The notes below the pieces were generated by a model. That model searched no databases. It was not told where the DNA came from and was given only the letters and a program-made list of their open reading frames with translations. Below are positions 17,294-24,864 of a stretch of 34,979 bases of DNA, piece by piece. The position numbers and the translations under genes are program-made. Position 1 is the stretch's first letter; each line of letters begins with the position of its first letter. Origin of the DNA: Thermoguttaceae bacterium (GTDB lineage Bacteria; Planctomycetota; Planctomycetia; Pirellulales; Thermoguttaceae); contig JAFZAL010000039.1 in assembly GCA_017557195.1 (NCBI GenBank), forward strand, positions 1 to 34,979. The letters are read 5' to 3'.

Positions 17294-17364
17294 AACATCC
17301 TATATAATCAATTTAATCTGTTTTATAATACCAATTATTTTTTTCATTATTTTTCATAGTTCTG

Positions 17365-17393
17365 TAGACGTTATCGAAATTTCATGTTAAAAT
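17365..17393 (+). promoter_or_regulatory. Promoter of the discoidin/PEP-CTERM gene
   Basis: Plus strand: -35 TAGACG (17365-17370), 17-bp spacer, extended -10 TGTTAAAAT (TAAAAT 17388-17393). The ATG is 77 bp further on; no Shine-Dalgarno site is seen in this AT-rich leader. Confidence 0.55.
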
Positions 17394-17469
17394 ATATGAT
17401 AATCGATATTGTATTATATATTGATAGAAGGCAAATAGATTAAACCTGTTTTTTCTATAAAACAACATC

Positions 17470-19938
17470 ATGAAAACGTATCAGACAATTGTTTTGAGCC
17501 TTTTGGCTCTCGTGTGTGCAGCGTCCCTTGCTCAGGCAGATGTGATTTACGCGGTTCGCGTAAACGCTTTGGATGCCGCGGGCGATAATAATTTCTACAG
17601 TAATTACAACTTCAGCAACACATCAGGAGAGTGGGTTACTCAAGCCAACAATAAGCCGTACAACGGAACAACCCCGGTTATGCTTTGCGATTTGGGCTCC
17701 ATTCAGACGATTAACAGTATAAATCTTTCAAAGTATGGCGCGGCAGGGAACAATGTCAAGGCAATGACGATTGATTTTTACGATACGCCCGCTCTTTCCG
17801 GAAAGCCTGTCTATAGTCAGACGTTTACCAATATTGCTCAAAGCGGCGATACTCTGACTCTTACAACCCCAACGAACGCCAGATTTGTCAAGTTTACCAT
17901 GACGCAGAATTACGGGGATAACCGCTATGGCGTTGGCAATATTACCTTTAATGTAAGTTCTACTGTAACGCCGACCTCGGGAACGTGTAACGTTGGCAAC
18001 CTTAGCGGCTACAATGTGAGCAATCTTTTTGACAAGAAATCAAGCTCAACATGGTGCTCCAGCGCTGCTGATACATCCAAAGGTTATTTCAACGGTTCGA
18101 ATCCCAACCCTGTATTTACGTTTGAATTAGGAGCTACAAAAAATCTTACCGGCATTACCGTTCAAGCGTACAACGTTACCGGCAACTCCATCAAGAATTT
18201 CAATCTGGAATTTCTGGATGCGAACGGAAATACAATTGCCGTTGAAGACGCGTCCAAGTACAGCTTTAAGATGTGGGATTCAACCAACAGCGTTCAAAAC
18301 TATTTTTCGTTCCCGGAAGTTGACGGCGTAGCGCAGGTTAAAATGACTGTTACAAGCAACTTCAGAGGCGTTGGGTCTGGCGGCGACAGAATTGGTTTTT
18401 CGGAAGTTTATTTCAATACGATTGATACAGCCGTGGCAACAACGGCCGAGATGTACAATCAACCGATGCATGCAGACAATATTGTTCGTCCAACGTCCGC
18501 ATCGTTTGTTACAGAAGGGGCGACCAGAGGGTCTGACCATCCTCTGACCAATCTGTTTGACGGGACCGGAACTGGCTTGGGCGACGTTTGGTACACCAAA
18601 AGCAACGGTACCGGCGAGGGCGACTGCCTCAATAAAGGTTATTCGTCAGTAATCGATTTTAACATGCCGTCAAAAAGCGCCAGGTATGATAGCTTCTCCA
18701 TTGGCGGTTACGACTCGCAGGGCAACCAGATGACCGATTTCATTTTGGAACTGTTTGACGATTCCGGCAAGCTGATTTTTGCCGACGAGTTCAAAACAAC
18801 TCAATCCATAAAGGCCAGCCAGTACGCAACGTTCTCTTTGGGAGACAATTATACGTTCAGCAAAGCGCGAATGACAATTCTGGACAACGCTTATTATTGG
18901 TACGGAACAAGCGGCGGCGATCGAGTCGGTTTTTCGGAAATTTTCTTTTCTGGCGAGCCGGAATACTTTATCAATTCGCCAGATATTCCCGATGCAAATT
19001 GGACTATCGACGGAAATGGCATGAAAGGCGTTTCGTTTACCGATGGCGACTTCCAGACGGCAACGTTTGACAATCCGGTAATTCTCAACGCAGACGGCAA
19101 GTTTGAAATCGGCGAAGACAGAACGCTGAATCTTAACGGCGTTGTTTCCGGCAATAGCGGATTCGAAAAAACCGGCGATGGTACGCTGACCCTTTCCGGC
19201 GACAATACGTATTCTGGCGCCACGAAGGTTTCCGAGGGTAAGCTTGTACTGACTGGCGACGCTGTCAAGGCGAACAGTTCTATTACAATTGATAATGGCG
19301 CAACGTTGGAATACAATGTCCCTGGGAACGAAGAAGCCCGTTTGGACTTAACGACCGCTGGTACAACCGTGTCTGGCGGAAACGTTCTCAAGACGGGAGC
19401 TGGCGCGCTGAAGATCTATGCAACCGACGACATGTTCCAGGCAGACGTTTTCAAGGTTCAAGAAGGCGAACTGGACTTCAAAGGCGAGTACAAAGGCGAC
19501 GTTATTGTTATGAACGGTACGGTTTTCTCGCCCGGCAATTCCGTTGGAGAAGCGATTATTGAGGGCGCGTTTAAGCTTGAAGATGGCGGTACGCTGTTGT
19601 TGGAACAGGACGACAGCGGCATGGATAAGCTTATTGCCAAGTCTTTTGATTTTGATGAGGATAGCTCTATAATTCAATTGGCAATTGGCGCTCTTATTCC
19701 CGGCGCGACGTACGACATTATTGCTCAATCCGATGGTACGTTTACTGACGCCCAACTAAATGAATCGTACTGGACAAATCTCATTGACGGCGGACTTCCG
19801 TATTATATGGGGCTGTCTGTTATTGGCAACAACCTTGTTCGTGTAAATATCGACGCTAACGCAATTCCAGAACCGTCAACGTGGGCGCTGCTCATTCTCG
19901 GCGCTGCAGGATTGATGTTCGTTCGTAAAAGAAAGTAA
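17470..19938 (+). CDS. Secreted discoidin / autotransporter-repeat / PEP-CTERM protein
   Basis: 822 residues. The signal peptide (MKTYQTIVLSLLALVCAASLAQA) is followed by three related beta-sandwich regions resembling F5/8 type C (discoidin) domains, about 25-160, 165-320 and 335-500; two of them end with a GDRxGFSEIxF-type strand. Residues about 530-630 carry an autotransporter-associated beta-strand repeat (GFEKTGDGTLTLSGDNTYSG). A C-terminal SPGNS-containing region (about 680-790) is also present in the giant protein at 30001-34587. The last 26 residues are a PEP-CTERM tail (IPEPSTWALLILG, then a basic end RKRK), expected to be processed by exosortase. No outer-membrane barrel is present. 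Probable role: surface or matrix glycan binding. The stop codon abuts a heptamer palindrome. Confidence 0.9.
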   Translation: MKTYQTIVLSLLALVCAASLAQADVIYAVRVNALDAAGDNNFYSNYNFSNTSGEWVTQANNKPYNGTTPVMLCDLGSIQTINSINLSKYGAAGNNVKAMTIDFYDTPALSGKPVYSQTFTNIAQSGDTLTLTTPTNARFVKFTMTQNYGDNRYGVGNITFNVSSTVTPTSGTCNVGNLSGYNVSNLFDKKSSSTWCSSAADTSKGYFNGSNPNPVFTFELGATKNLTGITVQAYNVTGNSIKNFNLEFLDANGNTIAVEDASKYSFKMWDSTNSVQNYFSFPEVDGVAQVKMTVTSNFRGVGSGGDRIGFSEVYFNTIDTAVATTAEMYNQPMHADNIVRPTSASFVTEGATRGSDHPLTNLFDGTGTGLGDVWYTKSNGTGEGDCLNKGYSSVIDFNMPSKSARYDSFSIGGYDSQGNQMTDFILELFDDSGKLIFADEFKTTQSIKASQYATFSLGDNYTFSKARMTILDNAYYWYGTSGGDRVGFSEIFFSGEPEYFINSPDIPDANWTIDGNGMKGVSFTDGDFQTATFDNPVILNADGKFEIGEDRTLNLNGVVSGNSGFEKTGDGTLTLSGDNTYSGATKVSEGKLVLTGDAVKANSSITIDNGATLEYNVPGNEEARLDLTTAGTTVSGGNVLKTGAGALKIYATDDMFQADVFKVQEGELDFKGEYKGDVIVMNGTVFSPGNSVGEAIIEGAFKLEDGGTLLLEQDDSGMDKLIAKSFDFDEDSSIIQLAIGALIPGATYDIIAQSDGTFTDAQLNESYWTNLIDGGLPYYMGLSVIGNNLVRVNIDANAIPEPSTWALLILGAAGLMFVRKRK

Positions 19939-19940
19939 TC

Positions 19941-20036
19941 GTTAGTTGCGAGAAGCGAGTAGCGAGTAGCGAGAAAACGCAAGCGCCTCAAAAAGCCTCT
20001 CGCAACTCGCAACTCGTAACTCGCAACTTTCCTAAC
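19941..20036. repeat. Heptamer-repeat palindrome, TTGCGAG type, copy 1
   Basis: Begins GTTAG and ends CTAAC. The left arm holds units TTGCGAG, AAGCGAG, TAGCGAG, TAGCGAG. The core (about 25 bp) contains ACGCAAGCGCCTCAAAAA. The right arm holds CTCGCAA, CTCGCAA, CTCGTAA, CTCGCAA. It fills the gap between the stop codons of two convergent genes (19936-19938 and 20037-20039), so it may serve as a two-way terminator. Other copies: 24012-24100 and, inside dnaG, 23355-23413. Confidence 0.93.
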
Positions 20037-21590
20037 TTAGTCCAAGAATCCTCTAAGCTGCGTCAAGCGCTGCGGATTTTGGAGCTTTTCCAGCGCTTTC
20101 GTTTCGATTTGTCGAACGCGTTCTCGAGTAACGCGGAAAATGCGTCCAATTTCTTCCAGCGTATAGGCGTACGACGCGCCAATGCCGTAACGGTATCGAA
20201 TAACGTCGCGTTCTCGAGGGGTAAGCGTTTTGAGAAGGTCTTCCAGTTTTTGACGAAGCATATCATTTACCGCGCAGCGTTCCGGTCTGTCAACAGTGTC
20301 GTCAACAATAAATTCGCTGATGCTGTTGTCTTCGTTCTCGCCAACGTTGCGGTCGATGCTGACTGTTGGAGTGGTCAATGGAATGAGTCTTGCGATTTTT
20401 TTCGGGGTCAAGTTGACGCGCAAGCCAGCTTCGAGCATAGACGGCTCGCGTCCGGTTTCCTGTAACAGCTCGTTAGACGCAGCGCGAATGCGTCCCATGG
20501 CTTCGATCATGTGGACGGGAATGCGAATCGTGCGACCGTGATCAGCGATAGCGCGGGTAATCGACTGACGAATCCACCATGTTGCGTACGTCGAGAACTT
20601 GAATCCGCGGCGGTACTCGTATTTGTCGACCGCTCTCATCAATCCGGTTGATCCTTCCTGAATCAGGTCGAGGAAACTCATGCCGCGGTTGCGGTATTTT
20701 TTGGCGACCGAGACGACCAAACGCAGGTTGCTGTTGGTAAGCTGCTTTTTAAGTTCTTCGTATTGAGCCAGCTGCGCGTTAACTTTTTCCAGACGGCGAG
20801 CAAGCGTTTTCGGTCCTTCCAGAGTCGTCATCATCAAAGAGTGGAGTTCTCTTCGCAGAGCTTTGCGCGTTTCTTCGGGCAGATATGAGCTTTTCAGTTC
20901 CTGAGAGATTTCCGTCATTCGCTGCGACATGTTCGTCAGCTGTTTGAGCATGCTTTTAACGCGGCGGGAGCGAAGTGAGAGTTCTTCCGCCAGGAAGACC
21001 ATTTTTTTGCTGCTGCGGCGATTCTGTTTGAGCAGTTCTTTTCGTTTATCTTCGTCAACGTTGACGTCAATCAGGGCGCGGAAGTTTTTGCGCTGGCGCG
21101 CAAGCATTTTTTCCAGCGTTTTGAGGTTCGGTTCCAGACGCTGACGAATCTTGCCTTTTGTCAGCCGTTCGGAAAGGGAAATGCGGATGTTGCGGTCAAA
21201 TGCGATCGTTCCGTTTTGAACCTTTTTGAGCATGTTGAACGCATATCGCATGACGGTGTACGACCCTAACAAGGCAGCGCGAAAACCGCGGCGAGCCTTT
21301 TCGATTTTCTTTGCCAGCTCAACTTCTTCTTCGCGAGTCAGCAGAGGCAATTTTGCCATCTGGTTCATGTAGACTTTAACCGGGTCGGAGTTCCATCGAC
21401 CGGAGTCGGGTTCGCTCATTTCATCATCCAGGACAAATGCTTCTTCAGAAGCGGACTGGTCAGACCAAAGTTCTGATTCGTTGTCGGGGGAATCAAAAAG
21501 CGAATGATCTTTTTCAGACGGGTTTTCCAGAACGGCGTTTTCGGAATTCGAAAAAGACGAATTCAAACCTTGAGAATAAAAAGCTGTCAT
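20037..21590 (-). CDS. rpoD: Primary sigma factor RpoD (sigma-70)
   Basis: 517 residues from the ATG at 21590, preceded by GGAGG ten bases upstream; an upstream ATG at 21686 would add 32 residues without family similarity. It directs RNA polymerase to housekeeping promoters. Region 1.2 ([20 protein letters not shown], about 69-88) is followed by a helical, Lys/Arg-rich insert of about 185 residues. Then come region 2 (about 286-356; [49 protein letters not shown]), region 3, and region 4 ([35 protein letters not shown]). Region 1.1 is short and acidic/Ser-rich. It follows dnaG by 117 bp in the same direction, the usual dnaG-rpoD order. Its TAA stop touches the heptamer palindrome. Confidence 0.97.
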   Translation of the reverse strand: MTAFYSQGLNSSFSNSENAVLENPSEKDHSLFDSPDNESELWSDQSASEEAFVLDDEMSEPDSGRWNSDPVKVYMNQMAKLPLLTREEEVELAKKIEKARRGFRAALLGSYTVMRYAFNMLKKVQNGTIAFDRNIRISLSERLTKGKIRQRLEPNLKTLEKMLARQRKNFRALIDVNVDEDKRKELLKQNRRSSKKMVFLAEELSLRSRRVKSMLKQLTNMSQRMTEISQELKSSYLPEETRKALRRELHSLMMTTLEGPKTLARRLEKVNAQLAQYEELKKQLTNSNLRLVVSVAKKYRNRGMSFLDLIQEGSTGLMRAVDKYEYRRGFKFSTYATWWIRQSITRAIADHGRTIRIPVHMIEAMGRIRAASNELLQETGREPSMLEAGLRVNLTPKKIARLIPLTTPTVSIDRNVGENEDNSISEFIVDDTVDRPERCAVNDMLRQKLEDLLKTLTPRERDVIRYRYGIGASYAYTLEEIGRIFRVTRERVRQIETKALEKLQNPQRLTQLRGFLD

Positions 21591-21707
21591 ACCGACGCAT
21601 CCTCCATGACGCTTCAGGGGTGAATTCCGAAAAACTGACGCTTTTACTAAAGATTTTCGCTTGTCGTGACGAAAAGTCAAATGCAAGAGTTTGGCAAACG
21701 ATAATCT

Positions 21708-23288
21708 CTAAAAAGGCGGATTGTTTTCCGGATCGTCGCCGCGGTCGGTCCCATCCGTGGAATCGCTTATGCCGTGACGCGTTCTTAAATTGTGAAGAAT
21801 CTGGCTCCAGGGAATCTCCGCCTGTCCAGGGTCGGATTCCTGAATTTTTTCCAAAATCTCCGGTTTTTGCCGGTCTATTCGATAATTTCTGAAATTAACC
21901 AGCAATTCGTTTAACGACTCATTCGCGTTTGCAACCGGATTTCGGCTGCCTGCGTCCAGTCGTTGAATAACCCACGCTTTCATACGCGGGTCTGCAAGGT
22001 TATCCAACAGGAACTGAACAGAAAATTCATTTCCCTGGTCAGTCCACAGTTGAATGAGTTGATATGCCTGTCGAGCGGGCGCAAAGCGCAAATCCTCTGC
22101 CATAACGCTTTGATGAACATTCGGCCAAAGTTGCGGATTGTTCAAAAGCAGCTCGAACAGTTCGCGTTCATAAGGCGTTTGAGTTCCCCATTCGGAAGGA
22201 TACTCGCCATTAAGAACGGCTTCAATATTTTGTTCCTGCGTTGTCTGTTCCGTTTCGTCCGACTCGTCGTCGTAGTCGTCCCAGTTTCGGCGCGGGTTTG
22301 CTTTGAGCTTTTGACGAAAACTCTTCAAACGAGCGATTACGTCTGCCGGCTCCATTCGGAACCGCACCGCCAAATTGAGCAGGATTTGATGTTCTCTGAA
22401 TTGCGGGTCTGCGCCGCGCGCTTGAGGTTCCAATGGAATCTTTGCCATCAATTCCATAATCCTGTCCAGCGCCTGCTGCGCCCCGTGAATGTCGTTGTGC
22501 AAGTCTACGCCGCGCGTGTAAAAATCGACGGCGTGATCCAGCGCGCTTTTGCCTTTGGTCTGGATAAGCTCTTCCAGCTTGTCCTTTCCCCACGCTAACA
22601 GGTACTCCGCCGGATCTTTGGGAATGGAACCGTCCGGGGCTTGTTCTTGCGGAAGCGTAACAACCTGCAAGTCCATGTTTTGGGAAATGAACAGTTCCAA
22701 AACCTCGCTTGTTCGCTTCTGCCCGGCGGCGTCGCCGTCCAGCATTAAAATGACTTTGTCAACGTAATGCCGCAGCGTTTCAATATGTTTTGAACCCAAC
22801 GCCGTGCCGAGTACCGCAACAGTGTCGGTAAACCCGAACTGATGGCAGACGATACAATCCATGTACCCTTCCACCACCAGGGCGCGCCGGCTGCGCGTCA
22901 TTGACGTTTTGGCGATGTCCAGCCCATAAAGCTGTTTTCTTTTGGAAAACAGAGCCGTTTCTGGCGAGTTGATGTATTTTGCTTTGCTAACGACCGTCGT
23001 GTCGTCCATCATTCGTCCGCCAAAGGCGATGCACTGACCCATGGCGTTGTGAATCGGGAACATGACGCGATCTCGGAATCGGTCGTACATGCCGCCGTAA
23101 TTCCCGGACGATAAAATACCCGCCTCAGTCAGGAGCCGAATTCGGCGCGGAACGTTGTTGACCTTGCCAACCAGCCAGTTCGGCGGTTCCGGACAGTACC
23201 CCAGCTGAAACTTCTCAATGCTTTCGTCCGTTATTCCGCGATTGCGAAGGTAATTCCTCGCGCGTTCTCCCATCGGGTCGTACAGCAA
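21708..23288 (-). CDS. dnaG: DNA primase DnaG, RNA-polymerase and C-terminal part, after an in-frame TAA
   Basis: 526 residues if started at the TTG at 23288; no Shine-Dalgarno site precedes it. It contains the catalytic core: ARNYLRNRGIT (10-20), the basic motif MYDRFRDRVMFPI (67-79), and TOPRIM motifs VVEGYMD (Glu140) and LMLDGDAAGQ (Asp184, Asp186). A C-terminal helicase-interaction-like region follows (about 385-500). The frame is the same as that of the upstream zinc-domain ORF; only the TAA at 23292-23294 and an AGT codon separate them. Homology runs across the stop without loss: YH-stop-SLLYDP matches the family's FYHxLL...G...YL..RG. Either this is one gene with a nonsense change or assembly error, or a primase made as two chains by readthrough or reinitiation. 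All catalytic residues are intact. Confidence 0.9.
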   Translation of the reverse strand: MLYDPMGERARNYLRNRGITDESIEKFQLGYCPEPPNWLVGKVNNVPRRIRLLTEAGILSSGNYGGMYDRFRDRVMFPIHNAMGQCIAFGGRMMDDTTVVSKAKYINSPETALFSKRKQLYGLDIAKTSMTRSRRALVVEGYMDCIVCHQFGFTDTVAVLGTALGSKHIETLRHYVDKVILMLDGDAAGQKRTSEVLELFISQNMDLQVVTLPQEQAPDGSIPKDPAEYLLAWGKDKLEELIQTKGKSALDHAVDFYTRGVDLHNDIHGAQQALDRIMELMAKIPLEPQARGADPQFREHQILLNLAVRFRMEPADVIARLKSFRQKLKANPRRNWDDYDDESDETEQTTQEQNIEAVLNGEYPSEWGTQTPYERELFELLLNNPQLWPNVHQSVMAEDLRFAPARQAYQLIQLWTDQGNEFSVQFLLDNLADPRMKAWVIQRLDAGSRNPVANANESLNELLVNFRNYRIDRQKPEILEKIQESDPGQAEIPWSQILHNLRTRHGISDSTDGTDRGDDPENNPPF

Positions 23289-23291
23289 ACT

Positions 23292-23912
23292 TTAGTGATA
23301 CTGTTTTTCAACCCAGGAAAGGACTTTGAACAGCGTTTGACGCGGCGTGGATTTGTTAGTTGCGGGTTGCGAGTTGCGAGTTACGAGAGGATTTTGCGTA
23401 TTCTCGCTACTCGGCTCCAGCGGAAGGGGGGATTCAGTCAGGGGGGCGTTATCTGAGGAAACGTTTGGGGAGTTTGACGAATCGTTATCTGCCGACGTCG
23501 GTTTGGAGCTTAACAGCGGTCCGTTGAGTTCTTCCGGACTGGGTTCGTAGGCGTCTGCTTCTTCCGGGGCTTCGGACGGGTCAAAATGGCGATGGCTAAA
23601 TCCGCCCGACGATTTATGATACTCCGGCAGCTCGATGCCCGCCATTTCCGCCAGGATTCGTTTGGCTTCGGGGAACTCGCAGCCTTCCATCTTCATGACG
23701 AAGGAGAAGATATCCCCGCCGATGTCGCAGACCCAGCATTTGAACGACTGCCGTTCCGGGTTGACCTGCAAGCTCGGCTTGCGGTCGTCGTGCCACGGAC
23801 AGCGCGCAACGAAAAGCCGCCCCTGACGCTGCAGGGGAAGATACTTGCCGACCAGGTCGACAATATCAATCTTTTCGCGAATCTGTTCTTTTATGTCGTC
23901 TGAATAAAGCAT
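23292..23912 (-). CDS. dnaG: DNA primase DnaG, N-terminal zinc-binding part, ending at an in-frame TAA
   Basis: 206 residues. The zinc-binding domain (about 1-95) has Cys38, His41, Cys59 and Cys62 (CPWH...CWVC), with the typical IREKIDIVDLVGKYLPL start and GGDIFSFVM/EFPEAKRILAEMAGIELP. It recognises the template start site for primer synthesis. Residues about 100-190 are a Ser/Pro/Asn-rich linker much longer than usual. Part of it (about 168-186, LVTRNSQPAT) is the translation of a heptamer palindrome. The last residues (TLFKVLSWVEKQYH) already belong to the start of the RNA-polymerase domain, which continues in frame after the TAA at 23292-23294. A good promoter lies at 23945-23973. A functional primase would need both parts. 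Confidence 0.9.
   Translation of the reverse strand: MLYSDDIKEQIREKIDIVDLVGKYLPLQRQGRLFVARCPWHDDRKPSLQVNPERQSFKCWVCDIGGDIFSFVMKMEGCEFPEAKRILAEMAGIELPEYHKSSGGFSHRHFDPSEAPEEADAYEPSPEELNGPLLSSKPTSADNDSSNSPNVSSDNAPLTESPLPLEPSSENTQNPLVTRNSQPATNKSTPRQTLFKVLSWVEKQYH
23355..23413. repeat. Heptamer-repeat palindrome, TTGCGAG type, inside dnaG
   Basis: Plus-strand reading: GTTAG, then TTGCGGG, TTGCGAG, TTGCGAG, TTACGAG, a shortened core (AGGATTTTGCGTATT), then CTCGCTA and CTCGG. It corresponds to copy 1 (19941-20036) in inverse orientation with most of the core and part of one arm lost. It lies in the dnaG coding region, keeps the frame, and encodes part of the linker between the zinc and polymerase domains. 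Confidence 0.88.
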
Positions 23913-23944
23913 CGGTTACGCTCTTTTCGAGCAGGCAAAGCTCT

Positions 23945-23973
23945 AATATACACCAAAGGTTGAAATCGTGCAA
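23945..23973 (-). promoter_or_regulatory. Promoter of dnaG-rpoD
   Basis: Minus strand: -35 TTGCAC (23973-23968), 17-bp spacer, -10 TATATT (23950-23945). The -10 is 32 bp before the dnaG ATG (23912). It lies between a strong inverted repeat (23977-24012) and the gene. Confidence 0.7.
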
Positions 23974-23976
23974 TCC

Positions 23977-24012
23977 CAATTTTCAGAATTTTTGGAAAAA
24001 TTCTGAAAATTG
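23977..24012. repeat. Perfect 17-bp inverted repeat upstream of dnaG
   Basis: CAATTTTCAGAATTTTT, GG, then the exact inverse AAAAATTCTGAAAATTG. It sits 3 bp from the dnaG -35 box and directly adjoins the heptamer palindrome that follows the MBL-fold gene. It could terminate transcription from the right or be an operator; the stem is AT-rich. Confidence 0.8.
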
Positions 24013-24100
24013 AGTAGCGAGTTGAGAGTAGCGAGTTGCGAGAAACGCAAAGCGCCTCAAAAAAACCTCTCGCCACTCGCCACTCGTAACTCGCAACTTA
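24012..24100. repeat. Heptamer-repeat palindrome, TTGCGAG type, copy 2
   Basis: Left arm units TAGCGAG, TTGAGAG, TAGCGAG, TTGCGAG. The core (AAACGCAAAGCGCCTC plus an A-run) is nearly the same as in copy 1. Right arm units CTCGCCA, CTCGCCA, CTCGTAA, CTCGCAA. Its right end is the TAA stop codon (24098-24100) of the MBL-fold gene. Confidence 0.92.
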
Positions 24101-24751
24101 AAAATATGGATTATAAATCCTTTCCCGCTCGACGGTTGTCGTTCTCATGTGTCCGGAATAGACAATCGTATTATCTGGCAGGGTTAGAATTTGGGTTTTA
24201 ATACTGTTGATCAGATCTTCCGTATTTCCGTCGTAAAAGTCTGAGCGGCCAATACTTCCCGCAAACAGGACGTCGCCGCAGAAAACCATCGTTTTAACCG
24301 CCCCGGTGGGTAAATTCTCTCGAAGAATATAAATGACGTGTCCGGCGGAATGGCCCGGGGTTTCTCGAACCTCGAATTCCAGCCCGGCTAAAGACAGTTT
24401 GTCGCCATGACTTACCGTCTTTTCCGCGGCGGGAATGGACGTAGGCATATCGAAATCGTCAGACAGATTCCCACTGGGGTTTTCGAACTTGTCAGCGTCT
24501 TTGGCGCCGATGTATGTCGGAACGCCTGGAAACGCCTTGCGAAGAGCGTCCACGCCCCAGATGTGGTCAAAATGCCCGTGAGTGCATAAAATCGCAACCG
24601 GCTTGAGCTGCTGCGATTCCAGCGTCGAAACAATATCTGCGCCGGACATGCCGGGATCAATAACGACGCACTCTGAAGAGCCGTCCAGATTGACGATGTA
24701 CGCGTTTTGATCCATCATCGGATCGGATATGGTTTGTACTTTAATAGTCAT
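24098..24751 (-). CDS. Metallo-beta-lactamase-fold hydrolase, glyoxalase II-like
   Basis: 217 residues, no signal peptide, probably cytoplasmic. The metal ligands of the fold are all visible: THGHFDH (His58, His60, Asp62, His63), His134 in GHSAGH, Asp160 in CGDVLFAGSIGRSD, and His201 in SGHMRTTT. The C-terminus TTTVERERIYNPYF matches small glyoxalase II-like hydrolases, although the usual GHGxxTT has Met in place of the second Gly. It may hydrolyse thioesters; the substrate is not certain. It is preceded by a TAGC-type heptamer palindrome and followed by a TTGCGAG-type one. Confidence 0.9.
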   Translation of the reverse strand: MTIKVQTISDPMMDQNAYIVNLDGSSECVVIDPGMSGADIVSTLESQQLKPVAILCTHGHFDHIWGVDALRKAFPGVPTYIGAKDADKFENPSGNLSDDFDMPTSIPAAEKTVSHGDKLSLAGLEFEVRETPGHSAGHVIYILRENLPTGAVKTMVFCGDVLFAGSIGRSDFYDGNTEDLINSIKTQILTLPDNTIVYSGHMRTTTVERERIYNPYF

Positions 24752-24756
24752 GATAT

Positions 24757-24864
24757 TAAGCTACGAGCTTCTAGCTATTAGCTAGTGCAATCGTAGTTCT
24801 GGCAGTTACGGTTTGAAACACAAATCAACAAGCTAGCGGCTAGTAGCTAGCGGCTAGCGGCTCA
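24757..24864. repeat. Heptamer-repeat palindrome, TAGC type, copy 2
   Basis: Left arm units AAGCTAC, GAGCTTC, TAGCTAT, TAGCTAG. The core contains GTAGTTCTGGCAGTTA and TTTGAAAC. Right arm units AGCTAGC, GGCTAGT, AGCTAGC, GGCTAGC, GGCTCAT. The core aligns with that of 3511-3660 (GTAGTTCT..., GAAAC..., AACAA(A)GCTAG). The TGA stop of the metallophosphoesterase (24862-24864) is the outer end of the right arm. Confidence 0.87.

Noticed and set aside
21708..23912. Stop-codon reassignment as the explanation for the dnaG TAA
   Set aside because: TAA ends trpS, rpoD, the MBL gene and the giant PEP-CTERM gene at the expected family lengths, so TAA is a working stop codon here.
19941..24864. CRISPR-like array from the repeated short units
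   Set aside because: The units are 7 bp without spacers, arranged as inverted arms around a core, and no cas gene is nearby.
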